Shown in pieces: positions 43,205-52,431 of a DNA stretch of 64,000 nt (position 1 is its first letter; each line of letters opens with the position of its first letter). A program made the translations under genes and the position numbers. The DNA lies in contig NZ_NOIG01000006.1 in assembly GCF_002245625.1 (NCBI RefSeq), positions 124,001-188,000 of the forward strand, in the 5' to 3' direction. The notes below the pieces were generated by a model, which saw nothing but the letters and a program-made list of their open reading frames with translations, searched no databases and was not told the origin of the DNA. Source of the DNA: Acidovorax kalamii (lineage in GTDB: Bacteria > Pseudomonadota > Gammaproteobacteria > Burkholderiales > Burkholderiaceae_C).

Positions 43205-43753
43205 TCAGGAAAACAACTCTGCGGCGTCCAACAGCAGGCCCGCTGCATCCTTGCTAGACAGCTGAGGCGTGGCACTTCCCAGACGCCAATCAATCGCTAG
43301 GGCCGGGTCGTTCCATGCAATGCAACGCTCGTAGGTGGGGGCATAGTAGTCCGTGGTCTTGTATAGGAATTCTGCGGTTTCGCTGAGCACCACGAAGCCA
43401 TGTGCAAAGCCCGGCGGTACCCACAGCTGCCGATGGTTGTCCTCGCTCAGCTCTTCGCCAACCCAGCGCCCGAACGTCGGGGAACTGCGCCGAATGTCCA
43501 CGGCGACGTCAAATACGGCTCCGCGCACCACACGGACCAGCTTTCCTTGAGGTTGCTGTATTTGATAGTGAAGCCCGCGCAGCACACCCCTGGTACTGCG
43601 GCTGTGATTGTCTTGCACGAACTGATGATCTGTACCAGTGGCCTCGTTGAAGGCACGTTGGTTGAAGCTCTCAAAAAAAAAGCCACGTGCATCACCGAAC
43701 ACTTTAGGCTCGATCAGCACGACGTCGGGAATGGTCAGTCGGATTGCTTGCAT
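43205..43753 (-). CDS. rfbC: dTDP-4-dehydrorhamnose 3,5-epimerase
   Basis: A 182-residue cupin-fold epimerase, the third step of dTDP-L-rhamnose synthesis. The active-site histidine is His62 in RGVLRGLHYQ. YKTTDYYAPTYERCIAWNDP supplies the usual tyrosine/aspartate region. Length matches RmlC. It is the last gene of the rfbB-D-A-C operon, 20 bases after rfbA. Its product feeds rhamnosyltransferases, such as the GT2 enzyme in the same window. Confidence 0.96.
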   Translation of the reverse strand: MQAIRLTIPDVVLIEPKVFGDARGFFFESFNQRAFNEATGTDHQFVQDNHSRSTRGVLRGLHYQIQQPQGKLVRVVRGAVFDVAVDIRRSSPTFGRWVGEELSEDNHRQLWVPPGFAHGFVVLSETAEFLYKTTDYYAPTYERCIAWNDPALAIDWRLGSATPQLSSKDAAGLLLDAAELFS

Positions 43754-43773
43754 GGCTGGGAAAACGGTGGGTG

Positions 43774-44658
43774 TCAGTAGATTTTTTCTTTCAGCAGACG
43801 CAGCAAGTACTGCCCGTAGCCGCTCTTGAAGAGCGGCTGCGCTAGCCGCTCCAGTTGCGCCTGATCAATCCATTGATGGCGCCAAGCTATCTCTTCCGGG
43901 CAAGCGATTTTCAAACCCTGCCGGTGCTCCAGCGTGGCGATGAACTGCCCCGCCTCCAAAAGACTTTCGTGGGTGCCAGTATCCAGCCACGCGTAGCCAC
44001 GACCCATAATCTCAACGTTCAGTTGTGCCTTCTCCAGATACAGACGATTCAGGTCGGTAATTTCATATTCACCCCGGGCAGAGGGCTTGAGGCTTTTTGC
44101 CAGCTCGACCACACGGTGATCGTAGAAGTACAGACCCGTGACAGCGTAGCTTGACTTAGGGACCGAAGGCTTTTCCTCCAGCGAGAGGACCTTGCCCTGC
44201 GCATCGAACTCTGCAACGCCGTAACGCTCGGGATCGTGCACGTGATAAGCAAACACACTGGCTCCCTCGGAGCGCCCCATAGCGTGGCCCAGCAACTCGT
44301 GGAAATGGTGACCGTAAAAAATGTTGTCGCCCAGCACCAGCGCGCTGGGCGCGTCGCCGAGAAATTCCTCGCCGATGATGAATGCCTGGGCCAGACCTTC
44401 AGGACGGGGTTGCACCGCGTATTCGAGGCAAATTCCCCACTGACTGCCATCCCCGAGCAACTGCTCGAAACGTGGCGTGTCCTGCGGGGTGCTGATGATG
44501 AGGATGTCGCGGATGCCCGCCAGCATCAGCGTGCTCAGCGGGTAATAGATCATGGGCTTGTCGTACACCGGCAGCAGTTGCTTGCTGATGGCAAGGGTGG
44601 CCGGGTGCAGCCGGGTGCCGGAGCCTCCGGCTAGGATGATGCCTTTGCGTTGCGTCAT
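43774..44658 (-). CDS. rfbA: Glucose-1-phosphate thymidylyltransferase
   Basis: A 294-residue nucleotidyltransferase that makes dTDP-glucose from glucose-1-phosphate and dTTP. The signature [16 protein letters not shown] is at the N-terminus, followed by [20 protein letters not shown], the metal-site [11 protein letters not shown] and the allosteric-side [16 protein letters not shown]. The ATG at 44658 gives the standard N-terminus. It lies 13 bases after rfbD. The first enzyme of the rhamnose pathway, usually feedback-inhibited by dTDP-rhamnose. Confidence 0.97.
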   Translation of the reverse strand: MTQRKGIILAGGSGTRLHPATLAISKQLLPVYDKPMIYYPLSTLMLAGIRDILIISTPQDTPRFEQLLGDGSQWGICLEYAVQPRPEGLAQAFIIGEEFLGDAPSALVLGDNIFYGHHFHELLGHAMGRSEGASVFAYHVHDPERYGVAEFDAQGKVLSLEEKPSVPKSSYAVTGLYFYDHRVVELAKSLKPSARGEYEITDLNRLYLEKAQLNVEIMGRGYAWLDTGTHESLLEAGQFIATLEHRQGLKIACPEEIAWRHQWIDQAQLERLAQPLFKSGYGQYLLRLLKEKIY

Positions 44659-44671
44659 GTGAGGGTGCCGT

Positions 44672-45562
44672 TCAGAGAATTTCAGCCAGCATGCGCGCCA
44701 CACCGGCCTGCCAGTGCGGCATCTGCAGACCAAAGGTGGTCTGCAGCTTGGCCGTGCTCAGGCGCGAGTTGTGCGGGCGGGCCGCCGGGGTCGGGAAAGC
44801 ACTGGTGGGCACAGGCGCCACCTCTTTTGCTATTATTTTAATAGCTGAATTTTCAATATTGGCGCGCGACAGCACGTATTTTGCATACGCATTCCAGGTC
44901 GTTTCGCCTGCGGCAACGCAGTGGTACAGGCCCGCGTGCTCGGGGTTCTGCTGCAGGTGGCGGATGGCGTGGGCCGTCACATCGGCCAGCACATCGGCGC
45001 CGGTGGGCGCGCCCCACTGGTCATCGATCACCGTCAGGCGTTCACGCTCCTGCGCCAGGCGCAGCATGGTCTTGGCAAAGTTGCCACCGCGTGCGGCGTA
45101 CACCCAGCTGGTGCGCAGAATCAGGTGCTTGGCGCCGGATTGGGCGATCAGCTGCTCGCCTTCGAGCTTGGTGCGGCCGTACACGCTCAGCGGGGCGGGC
45201 GTGTCGGTCTCCACCCAGGGCCGACTGCCGCTGCCATCGAACACGTAGTCGGTGCTGTAGTGCACCAGCCAGGCGCCCAGCTTGGCGGCTTCCTGCGCGA
45301 TGACGCCGGGGGTGGTGGCGTTCAGCGTGCGGGCGAAGTCGGCCTCGCTCTCGGCCCTGTCCACGGCGGTGTGCGCGGCGGCATTGACGATCACATCGGG
45401 GCGCAGGGCGCGCACCGTCTCGGCCACGCCAGCGGGGTTGGCAAAGTCACCACAGTGCTCGGTGCTGTCGTGGTCCAGCGCGGTGACAGTGCCCAGCACC
45501 GAAAGGCTGCGCTGCAACTCCCAGCCGACCTGGCCGCCCTTGCCGAAGAGCAGGATGTTCAT
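44672..45562 (-). CDS. rfbD: dTDP-4-dehydrorhamnose reductase
   Basis: A 296-residue extended SDR enzyme, the last step of dTDP-L-rhamnose synthesis. NADPH-binding [14 protein letters not shown] is at residue 8 on, the catalytic-type YSTDYVFDG near 104 and YGRTKLEGE near 131. The start at 45562 overlaps the rfbB stop by four bases (ATGA). The [14 protein letters not shown] stretch near residue 240 is encoded by an unusually AT-rich segment (44824-44865) resembling a dispersed repeat half, at a place where family members have a variable loop. Confidence 0.96.
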   Translation of the reverse strand: MNILLFGKGGQVGWELQRSLSVLGTVTALDHDSTEHCGDFANPAGVAETVRALRPDVIVNAAAHTAVDRAESEADFARTLNATTPGVIAQEAAKLGAWLVHYSTDYVFDGSGSRPWVETDTPAPLSVYGRTKLEGEQLIAQSGAKHLILRTSWVYAARGGNFAKTMLRLAQERERLTVIDDQWGAPTGADVLADVTAHAIRHLQQNPEHAGLYHCVAAGETTWNAYAKYVLSRANIENSAIKIIAKEVAPVPTSAFPTPAARPHNSRLSTAKLQTTFGLQMPHWQAGVARMLAEIL

Positions 45563-46647
45563 GCGCTGGCGCCCACTGCGGGGACGGGCTGCTGCTCGTA
45601 CTGGGTCTCCACCCAGTCGCGGTACGCGCCGGTCTGCACGTTGGCCACCCAGTCGGCATGCTCCAGGTACCACTGCACGGTCTTGCGGATGCCGGTGTCG
45701 AAGGTCTCGGCGGGTTTCCAGCCCAGCTCGCGCTCGATCTTGCGGGCGTCGATCGCGTAGCGGCGGTCGTGGCCGGGGCGGTCCTTCACGTAGGTGATCT
45801 GGCTGCGGTAGCTCTGGCCGTCGGCGCGGGGGCGCAGCTCGTCGAGCAGGCTGCAGACCATGTTCACGATCTCGATGTTGGGCTTCTCGTTCCAGCCACC
45901 CACGTTGTACGTTTCGCCAGGGGCGCCCGCCTCCAGCACGCGGCGGATGGCGCTGCAGTGGTCCTTCACGTACAGCCAGTCGCGCACCTGCATGCCATCG
46001 CCATACACCGGCAGGTTCTTGCCAGCCAGGGCGTTGACGATCATCAGCGGGATCAGCTTCTCGGGGAAGTGGTAGGGCCCGTAGTTGTTGCTGCAGTTGG
46101 TAGTGAGCACCGGCAGGCCGTAGGTGTGGTGCCAGGCGCGCACCAGGTGGTCGCTGGCGGCCTTGCTGGCGCTGTAGGGGCTGTTGGGCTCGAAGCCGCG
46201 CGTCTCAGCGAAGGCCGGGTCGGTCGGTGCGAGCGAACCGTACACCTCGTCGGTGGACACGTGCAGGAAGCGGAAAGCGGCACGGTCGCCCTCGGGCAAT
46301 ACGCCCCAGTAGGCACGCACGGCTTCGAGCAGGCGGAACGATCCGACGATGTTGGTCTGGATGAAGTCCTCGGGCCCGTGGATCGAGCGGTCCACATGCG
46401 ACTCGGCCGCAAAGTTGACCACGGCGCGGGGCTTGTGCTCGGCCAGCAGCCGGGCGAGCAATGCGGTGTCGCCAATGTCGCCCTGCACAAAGATGTGGCG
46501 CGCATCACCCTGCACACTGTCCAGGTTGTGCAGGTTGCCCGCGTAGGTGAGCTTGTCGAGGTTGACCAGGGGCTCGCTGGTAGCAGCGAGCCAGTCAAGA
46601 ACGAAGTTGGCGCCAATGAAACCTGCGCCGCCAGTTACCAGAATCAT
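45559..46647 (-). CDS. rfbB: dTDP-glucose 4,6-dehydratase
   Basis: A 362-residue extended SDR dehydratase. The NAD motif [11 protein letters not shown] begins at residue 5. [13 protein letters not shown] carries the Thr/Asp/Glu catalytic set, and [17 protein letters not shown] supplies Tyr/Lys. [20 protein letters not shown] is the diagnostic RmlB substrate segment. It is the first gene of rfbB-D-A-C. Upstream lies a probable promoter with a 13-base palindrome (46665-46677). Confidence 0.97.
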   Translation of the reverse strand: MILVTGGAGFIGANFVLDWLAATSEPLVNLDKLTYAGNLHNLDSVQGDARHIFVQGDIGDTALLARLLAEHKPRAVVNFAAESHVDRSIHGPEDFIQTNIVGSFRLLEAVRAYWGVLPEGDRAAFRFLHVSTDEVYGSLAPTDPAFAETRGFEPNSPYSASKAASDHLVRAWHHTYGLPVLTTNCSNNYGPYHFPEKLIPLMIVNALAGKNLPVYGDGMQVRDWLYVKDHCSAIRRVLEAGAPGETYNVGGWNEKPNIEIVNMVCSLLDELRPRADGQSYRSQITYVKDRPGHDRRYAIDARKIERELGWKPAETFDTGIRKTVQWYLEHADWVANVQTGAYRDWVETQYEQQPVPAVGASA

Positions 46648-46664
46648 AGGGAGGCTGTGTGAAA

Positions 46665-46692
46665 TGCCAACTTGGCAAAGCCTATGATTATC
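46665..46692 (-). promoter_or_regulatory. Probable rfbB promoter with adjacent palindrome
   Basis: On the minus strand a -10-like GATAAT (46687-46692) has a -35-like TTACTC 18 bases further upstream. Between it and the start codon is a 13-base palindrome, TGCCAACTTGGCA (46665-46677), at the expected start of transcription, where a repressor could bind. The remaining bases of 46648-46757 show nothing else. Confidence 0.45.
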
Positions 46693-46757
46693 CCTGCCCG
46701 CCTAACCTCTGAGTAACAGAGTTCAACACGGGCCGATCCGAGCGAAGCGGCGCAGCT

Positions 46758-48746
46758 TCAAAAGTGGATACCACGCATCATCTGCTGCAGCGCCACCGCC
46801 TCGGCCGAGAGCTGTGGCTTGGCGTCCTTGCCACCGCCCTTGGCGGCCGTGGAATCCGGGAACATCCGAAAACTGGTGTTCATGGTGATCTGCGCCACGC
46901 GCGGCACCAGCGCGTGCAGCAGCTGCCCCGTGATGCCCAGGCGTGTGGCGATGCGCACCGGCTTGAAGATGCAGGCCTGGGCGATCATGTCGGCTGCCTC
47001 TTCGGGGCTCAGCGTGGGGACATTGTTGTAGATCTTGGTGGGCGCGATCATGGGCGTGCGCACCAGCGGCATATTGATGGTGGTGAAGGTGATGCCCTGG
47101 TCGGCAAACTCGCTGGAGGCACAACGCGTCCAGGCGTCCAGCGCCGCCTTGCTGGCCACATAGGCCGAAAAACGCGGCGCGTTGGTCAGCACGCCGATGG
47201 AGCTGATGTTGACCACATGGCCCTTGCGCTTTTCCACCATGCCGGGCAGGAAGCCCATGGTCACGCGCAGGCAGCCAAAGTAATTGAGCTGCATGGTGCG
47301 CTCGTAGTCGTGGAAGCGGTCGTAGCTCGACTCGATGGCGCGGCGGATGGAGCGGCCTGCGTTGTTGATCAGGAAATCCACACCGCCATGGTTGTCGATG
47401 AGCAGCTGCACAAAACGGTCGCAGTCGGCCATGTCGGCAATGTCGGCCGAATAGGCGATGAACTGGTAGCCCTTGGCCTTGGCTTCGGCGCAGGCTTCGT
47501 CCAGCTTGTCCTGGTCTCGGCCGCAGATGATGGTGGTGGCGCCCGCCTCGGCAAACTTGTGCGCTGCGGCCAGGCCAATGCCGGACGACCCACCCGTGAT
47601 CAGCACCACCTTGCCCGCCACCGTGCCCTTGAGCGTGCGGTCGATAAACAGCTCGGGGTCGAGGTTGCGCTCCCAGTAGTCCCACAGGCGCCAGGCGTAG
47701 TCCTTGAGGTTGGGGCAGGCCACGCCCGAACCCTTGAGCGCCGCCATGGTTTCGCGGCAATCGAAGCGCGTGGGGTAGTTCACGAAGGTCAGCATGTCCT
47801 CGGGCAGGCCCAGGTCCTTCATCACCGCATTGCGCACACGGCGCACGGGCGCCAGCGCCATCAGGCTTTTCTTCACGCTCTTGGGAATGAAGCCCAGCAG
47901 CGCAGCGTTGACGAACAGGTTCATGCGCGGTGCATGGGCGGCGCGGCTGAAGATGTCGAGCACATCGCCCACGCGGTAGCCCACCGGGTCCACCAGGTGG
48001 TAGCACTTCTTGCCGATGTCCTTCTGGTGGCTGATGACGTTGAGCGCGTTCACCACAAAGTCCACAGGCACGATGTTCACGCGCCCGCCTTCCAGTCCCA
48101 CCGTGGGCATCCAGGGCGGCAGCAGCTGGCGCAGGCGCTGGATGAGTTTGAAGAAGTAGTAGGGGCCGTCGATCTTGTCCATCTCGCCGGTGGTGCTGTC
48201 ACCCACCACCATGGCCGGGCGGTACACCGTCCAGGGCACCTTGCAGTCCTGGCGCACGATCTTCTCGCTCTCGTGTTTGGTCTGGAAGTACGGGTGGTCC
48301 AGGCCCTCTGCCTCGTCGAACATGTCCTCACGGAACACGCCTTCGTACAGGCCCGCAGCCGCGATGGAAGAGACATGGTGGAAATGCCCGGCATCAATCG
48401 CCTTGGCCAGATCCACCGTGTTGCGCGTGCCCTCGATGTTCACGGCCACCTGGGTTTCCTCATCGGCAGCCAGGTCGTACACCGCTGCCAGGTGGTAGAA
48501 GTGGTCGATCTGGCCCTTGAGCTTCTTCACATCATCGGCCGCCACGCCTAGCTTCTTGGCGGTAAGGTCGCCAAACACGGGAATCGCACGCGTGGGCCCC
48601 ACACCCCAGAAGCTGCGCAGGTCGGCCACCTTGTCGGCACTCTCCTTGCGAATCAGGAAGTGGACCACAGCGCCCTTGCGCTCCAGCAGCTTCTTCACAA
48701 GCCGCTTGCCAATGAACCCCGTTGCCCCCGTCACGAAATACTGCAT
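46758..48746 (-). CDS. Fatty acyl-CoA reductase, alcohol-forming (Marinobacter FAR-like)
   Basis: A 662-residue protein with two reductase domains. The N-terminal extended SDR/thioester-reductase-like domain (about 1-370) starts YFVTGATGFIGKRLVKKL and contains HVSSIAAAGLYEGVFREDM, HPYFQTKHESEKIVR and GGRVNIVPVDFVVNAL. After a joint DYWERNLDPELFIDRTLKG, a classical SDR (about 385-600) carries ITGGSSGIGLA and SAYVASKAALDAW. This two-domain order, length and motif set match the roughly 660-residue bacterial fatty acyl-CoA reductases of Marinobacter, which reduce acyl-CoA to fatty alcohol with NADPH. An AGAGGAG ribosome site precedes the ATG at 48746. It is divergent from a phasin gene. Alternatives: a broader acyl-CoA/aldehyde reductase. 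Confidence 0.85.
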   Translation of the reverse strand: MQYFVTGATGFIGKRLVKKLLERKGAVVHFLIRKESADKVADLRSFWGVGPTRAIPVFGDLTAKKLGVAADDVKKLKGQIDHFYHLAAVYDLAADEETQVAVNIEGTRNTVDLAKAIDAGHFHHVSSIAAAGLYEGVFREDMFDEAEGLDHPYFQTKHESEKIVRQDCKVPWTVYRPAMVVGDSTTGEMDKIDGPYYFFKLIQRLRQLLPPWMPTVGLEGGRVNIVPVDFVVNALNVISHQKDIGKKCYHLVDPVGYRVGDVLDIFSRAAHAPRMNLFVNAALLGFIPKSVKKSLMALAPVRRVRNAVMKDLGLPEDMLTFVNYPTRFDCRETMAALKGSGVACPNLKDYAWRLWDYWERNLDPELFIDRTLKGTVAGKVVLITGGSSGIGLAAAHKFAEAGATTIICGRDQDKLDEACAEAKAKGYQFIAYSADIADMADCDRFVQLLIDNHGGVDFLINNAGRSIRRAIESSYDRFHDYERTMQLNYFGCLRVTMGFLPGMVEKRKGHVVNISSIGVLTNAPRFSAYVASKAALDAWTRCASSEFADQGITFTTINMPLVRTPMIAPTKIYNNVPTLSPEEAADMIAQACIFKPVRIATRLGITGQLLHALVPRVAQITMNTSFRMFPDSTAAKGGGKDAKPQLSAEAVALQQMMRGIHF

Positions 48747-48973
48747 GGATAACTCCTCTGAGATAACTTCATTCTTGCGCAAGGCCTGCGCACCCCGATT
48801 CAGCAGAAACCCGCGCCGATACTAGGCGGCCAACGATCCACAGGCTAGATGGCACGCTCTACATTTTTAGGAGCGCGCGCCTACACCTTGCGGACCGTGC
48901 GGCGTACAGTGCGGCCATGCGTCGAAGGCAAAATCGCCCCGACAACCCCAACCAACCGCACCACGGAGGCCTT

Positions 48974-49567
48974 ATGGTCAAGAAACTGCAGAAACTCAGC
49001 GCTGACAAAAAGAAGAGCAACGCCCAACTGTCCAGCACCGTCAAGGACTCCGCACAGCAGATCTGGCTGGCGGGCCTGGGCGCCTTCTCCAAGGCACAGG
49101 AAGAAGGCGGCAAGGTGTTTGAAGCCCTGGTCAAGGAAGGCCTGACCATCCAGCGCAAGACCCAGGCCGTGGCCGAAGAAAAGATCACCGAAGCCACCAG
49201 CCGCGTAACCACTATGGCCAGCGACATCGGCTCCAAGGCCCAGGGCCAATGGGACAAGCTCGAAAACATCTTTGAAGACCGCGTGGCCAAGGCCCTGGCC
49301 AAGCTGGGCGTGCCCTCGGCCCGCGACCTGGAAGCCCTGAGCGCCCGTGTGGACGCCCTGGCCAAGGGCAGCAAGGCAGCTCCCGCCAAGGCTGCAGCCA
49401 AGCCAGCCGCCAAGGCCCCTGCCAAGAAAGCCGCAGCCAAGAAGGCCGCTCCTGCCAAGGCAGCCGCCAAGCCCGCAGCCAAGGCACCCGCCAAGAAAGC
49501 TGCAGCCAAGAAGCCCGCAGCCCGTGCCGCAGCCGACACCGGCGCCAGCACTCCATCGGCCAGCTGA
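48974..49567 (+). CDS. Phasin-family protein with Lys/Ala-rich tail (PhaF/PhaI-like)
   Basis: A 197-residue polyhydroxyalkanoate granule-associated protein. The N-terminal phasin domain (about 20-130, IWLAGLGAFSKAQEEGGKVF and a predicted amphipathic helix region) is followed by a C-terminal run of AAPAKAAAKPAAKAPAKK-type repeats (about 135-185) resembling the histone-H1-like tail of PhaF. PhaF binds granules and DNA to distribute granules. A GGAGG ribosome site lies upstream of the ATG at 48974. The gene is single, followed by a terminator at 49613-49657. Regulation via a PHA-responsive repressor is possible, but no operator was proven. Confidence 0.85.
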   Translation: MVKKLQKLSADKKKSNAQLSSTVKDSAQQIWLAGLGAFSKAQEEGGKVFEALVKEGLTIQRKTQAVAEEKITEATSRVTTMASDIGSKAQGQWDKLENIFEDRVAKALAKLGVPSARDLEALSARVDALAKGSKAAPAKAAAKPAAKAPAKKAAAKKAAPAKAAAKPAAKAPAKKAAAKKPAARAAADTGASTPSAS

Positions 49568-49612
49568 TCGCTCACCACCCACTGGCGCAGGCGGGCAGCA
49601 GCCCGCCCGCTG

Positions 49613-49657
49613 AAAGCGGCCCACGTGCAACAGCGCGCTGGCCGCTTTTCTTTTTTT
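49613..49657 (+). terminator. Intrinsic terminator after the phasin gene
   Basis: AAAGCGGCC (49613-49621) and GGCCGCTTT (49640-49648) form a 9-bp stem followed by a T-rich tract (49646-49657). A smaller hairpin (GCGGGC 49591-49596 / GCCCGC 49601-49606) precedes it. It ends the phasin transcript. Confidence 0.85.
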
Positions 49658-49806
49658 GGTGAAACCCATGAAGTGCGTTACAAGCAACTGCAGCAAGGGT
49701 TTGCCGCAAGACGGCATGCCGCACTGCAGCATGACTGCGTGGGTTAGAGTAGGCATCAGAGAGACACCGAAACAACGAAGCACAACGACGCGAAGGGCCT
49801 GCACAC

Positions 49807-50469
49807 ATGGTGAAGAAAGCGCCACGCCGCACCGCAGAACGCATTCTGGAAGTCACGCTGGACCTGTTTAACCGGTTCGGCGAACCCAACGTCTCCACCA
49901 CCCTGATTTCGGCCGAGCTGCGCATCAGCCCCGGCAACCTGTACTACCACTATCCCGCCAAGGACGAGCTGATCAACGCGCTGTTTGATCGCTATGAGCG
50001 CTCGCTCACCGAGTTGCTGGCCGCCGCCGACGGCGTGCGCAATGTGGAAGACGCCTGGTTCTTCATGCACACGCTGTTTGAGCTGATCTGGCAGTACCGC
50101 TTCCTGTACCGCGACCTCAACGACCTGCTGTCCAAAAACCGGCGCCTGGAGACCCACTTCCAGGCCATCCTCAAGAACAAGACCCGGGCCGTGCGCGCCA
50201 TGCTCGATGGCATGGGCCGCGCGGAATCCCTGCACATCGACTCGCGCGAGCTGGAGGCCACCGCCACCAGCATGGTGGTGGTGCTGACCTACTGGCTCAG
50301 CTTTGAATACGTGCGCGACCCGCGCCGCGCACTGGAGCCCGAAAGCGCCCAGGCCGCATTGCTGCGTGGTGCCCACCATGTGCTGAATCTGCTCATGCCC
50401 TACCTCGAAAGCGGCCAGCGGGCCCACCTGCTGCAGCTGGTCGGCGCTTATGCAGCAGCGCCCGGCTGA
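49807..50469 (+). CDS. TetR/AcrR family regulator
   Basis: A 220-residue repressor. The HTH occupies about residues 8-55 (RILEVTLDLFNRFGEPNVST and LRISPGNLYYHYPAKDEL). It is followed by a C-terminal domain of the type in many Burkholderiales TetR proteins (PF13972-like: WQYRFLYRDLNDLLSKNRRL, FQAILKNKTRAVRAML). It is 52 bases upstream of a TPR-like gene in the same direction, perhaps co-transcribed. Upstream (49660-49806) there is a 10-base palindrome CGGCATGCCG (49712-49721) and a direct repeat ACTGCAGCA (49687-49695 and 49723-49731), which could be an operator region. The target is unknown. Confidence 0.85.
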   Translation: MVKKAPRRTAERILEVTLDLFNRFGEPNVSTTLISAELRISPGNLYYHYPAKDELINALFDRYERSLTELLAAADGVRNVEDAWFFMHTLFELIWQYRFLYRDLNDLLSKNRRLETHFQAILKNKTRAVRAMLDGMGRAESLHIDSRELEATATSMVVVLTYWLSFEYVRDPRRALEPESAQAALLRGAHHVLNLLMPYLESGQRAHLLQLVGAYAAAPG

Positions 50470-50521
50470 TACCGCCCACCCGCCACAGACATCCACCAAC
50501 AAGAACTTCCGGAGACACACC

Positions 50522-51298
50522 ATGGCCAAATGGACCCCCTTCCCCCACGCGGGCGACTACCGCTTTGACGCCGCGAGCGTCAAAAAGCACTGGGCCCGGC
50601 TGCATGGCGGGGACGCCGAACCCTGCCCCAAGGACACCGCCGTGCTGGAAGCCTGGGCACTGTTCCACAACGGCGACTTTGAAAAGGCCGCCGCTGCAGG
50701 CCTGGCCGCCGGTGGCGCAGGCATCACCGTGGCCAACAAGGCCACGTCCATCTACGCCAACTACCTGGAACCCAAAGAGAAAACGCGCCTGGACCTGTTC
50801 ACCCAGGTGGCCGAGCGTGCCGAGGCCCAGGCGGGCGAAGACCCCAGCAACGCCAACGCCTGGTACTGGCATGCCTACGCGCTGGGCCGCTACAGCCAGG
50901 GCATCAGCGTCGCCAAGGCGCTGGCGCAGGGCCTGGGCGGCAAGGTGAAGGAATCGCTGGAGAAAGCCATCGCCCTGTCACCCAAACATGCCGACGCGCG
51001 CATCGCACTGGGCGCCTTCCATGCCGAGGTGATCGACAAGGTGGGCTCGCTGATTGGCGGTATGACTTATGGCGCCAAGAAGGACGCGGGCCTCAAGCTG
51101 TTCCAGGAAGCCCTCAAGCTCAACCCGGGCTCGGCCATCGCCATGATCGAGTACGCCAACGCCCTCGTGATGCTGGAAGGCGACAAGAAGATGAAGGAAG
51201 CCACCGCGCTCTACGAAAAGGCCGCCGCAGCAGAGCCCATGGACGCCATGGAGCGGCTGGATGTGGAAATGGCACGGAGTGAACTAGAGGAAGAGTAA
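50522..51298 (+). CDS. Conserved TPR-like protein of unknown function
   Basis: A 258-residue, mostly helical protein without signal peptide. Several helix pairs look like degenerate tetratricopeptide repeats (AWALFHNGDFEKAAAAGLAA near 44, ALSPKHADARIALGAFHAEV near 155, ALKLNPGSAIAMIEYANALV near 200). The start ATG at 50522 follows a CGGAG ribosome site; the open frame upstream overlaps the TetR gene. Proteins of this size and pattern are common in Burkholderiales but I know no function. It ends 8 bases before a repeat element (51307-51334). Its position behind a TetR gene suggests co-regulation. Confidence 0.75.
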   Translation: MAKWTPFPHAGDYRFDAASVKKHWARLHGGDAEPCPKDTAVLEAWALFHNGDFEKAAAAGLAAGGAGITVANKATSIYANYLEPKEKTRLDLFTQVAERAEAQAGEDPSNANAWYWHAYALGRYSQGISVAKALAQGLGGKVKESLEKAIALSPKHADARIALGAFHAEVIDKVGSLIGGMTYGAKKDAGLKLFQEALKLNPGSAIAMIEYANALVMLEGDKKMKEATALYEKAAAAEPMDAMERLDVEMARSELEEE

Positions 51299-51306
51299 GG
51301 GGGCAT

Positions 51307-51334
51307 CCCCCTGAGGCGCTTCGCGCCTTCCCCC
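51307..51334. repeat. Intergenic palindromic repeat, copy 1
   Basis: CCCCCTGAG (51307-51315) leads into a perfect hairpin AGGCGC/GCGCCT (51314-51328) and ends CCTTCCCCC (51326-51334). A related copy is at 52919-52949. The rest of the 192-base gap (51299-51490) continues with G/C-rich sequence (GGGAAGGGGGACGACACC at 51359-51376) and no coding frame. I recall this family as widespread between genes in Comamonadaceae. Confidence 0.6.
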
Positions 51335-51490
51335 TTCTCTCGACTGGCTACGCCATTCGGGAAGGGGGACGACACCCTCGCTGCGGGGCGGCCCTTGCTC
51401 GGTGTCCCAGGCGTGGGCAGCGCCAGTTTTGCAGGTCGATGGGCATAGAAAACCGCTTCGCACTGATGCAGCGACTGCGTTGCAAGGCCC

Positions 51491-52258
51491 TCAGCCCCCA
51501 AACCGCCGCGCGGCAATCTCCAGCAAGCCGTCAAAAATCAGGTTGTCCACCAGCTCGAAAGGCCGGGTCATGCTGGGCGCCATCTTCCAGCCCGCCCCGC
51601 CCGTCATGATGCAGGCGGGCTCCTGGCCGCAGTGCTGCAGCAGGTGCTGGTACATGCGCTCCACCGCTCCGGCAATGGCATAGGTGCCACCGCTGGTCAA
51701 CGCGTCGCTGGTGTTGGTCGGGAACAGGCGCACTTCGCCCGTGGGCACATGCAGACCGGCGGTACCGGTCTCCAGCGCCCGCAGCATGATGCCGTGGCCG
51801 GGCAGGATGAGGCCCCCCATGAAACGGCCTTCAGCGTCGATGCACTCGACCGTGACGGCCGTGCCCACCATCACCACAATCAGCGGCCGCGCAGGGCCTC
51901 GGGCCAGCACATGGTGGCGCGCGCCGATCATGGCCACCCAGCGGTCCGAGCCCAGGCGCGAGGGGTGGTCGTAGCCGTTGGTGAGACCCGCCTCCTGCGC
52001 GGATGACACGACCCAGGAGGGTGCCACGTCCCACAGTTCCATTTGCTCCTGCACCCGGCGTTTGACGGCATCGCCCGCCACCACACAACCCAGCATGTGC
52101 TCCGGGTGGATCAGCGGGGCCCAGCTGCCTTCGGCCAGGCGGTCAATGTGGTCGAGGAACTCGGCGCCATGCGCCATCAGCGCAGCCCCGGGGCGGGGAG
52201 CGTCGTACAACGCCCATTTGAGACGGGTGTTACCGACGTCGATGGCCAGAAAAGTCAT
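51491..52258 (-). CDS. coaX: Type III pantothenate kinase
   Basis: A 255-residue ASKHA-fold kinase that phosphorylates pantothenate, the first step of CoA synthesis. [14 protein letters not shown] is the N-terminal phosphate-binding segment, [13 protein letters not shown] near residue 100 and [15 protein letters not shown] the ADENOSINE/substrate-side motif, followed by [12 protein letters not shown]. The ATG at 52258 gives the canonical N-terminus. It is divergent from kbp. CoaX replaces the type I kinase CoaA in many proteobacteria. Confidence 0.95.
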   Translation of the reverse strand: MTFLAIDVGNTRLKWALYDAPRPGAALMAHGAEFLDHIDRLAEGSWAPLIHPEHMLGCVVAGDAVKRRVQEQMELWDVAPSWVVSSAQEAGLTNGYDHPSRLGSDRWVAMIGARHHVLARGPARPLIVVMVGTAVTVECIDAEGRFMGGLILPGHGIMLRALETGTAGLHVPTGEVRLFPTNTSDALTSGGTYAIAGAVERMYQHLLQHCGQEPACIMTGGAGWKMAPSMTRPFELVDNLIFDGLLEIAARRFGG

Positions 52259-52431
52259 GCGGCGGATTATCCCGAGTTTTGGCATCCGGGCTGATCCCGC
52301 TGCGACAGCCCTCCAGCCGCCCTGGCGGGATTGTGAAAAATCGTTTCGCGCCGCTGTCTGACACGGGGTGGCCTCGCATTGCCGCTACAGTGGTCGTTCC
52401 TTTTTCTTTCTGCAACCTCAGGAGGTACGAC

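Noticed and set aside
48893-48920. GTGCGG-rich repeats upstream of the phasin gene, possible PhaR site
   Set aside because: Repeats are imperfect and typical of local GC-rich composition; no firm match to a known operator.
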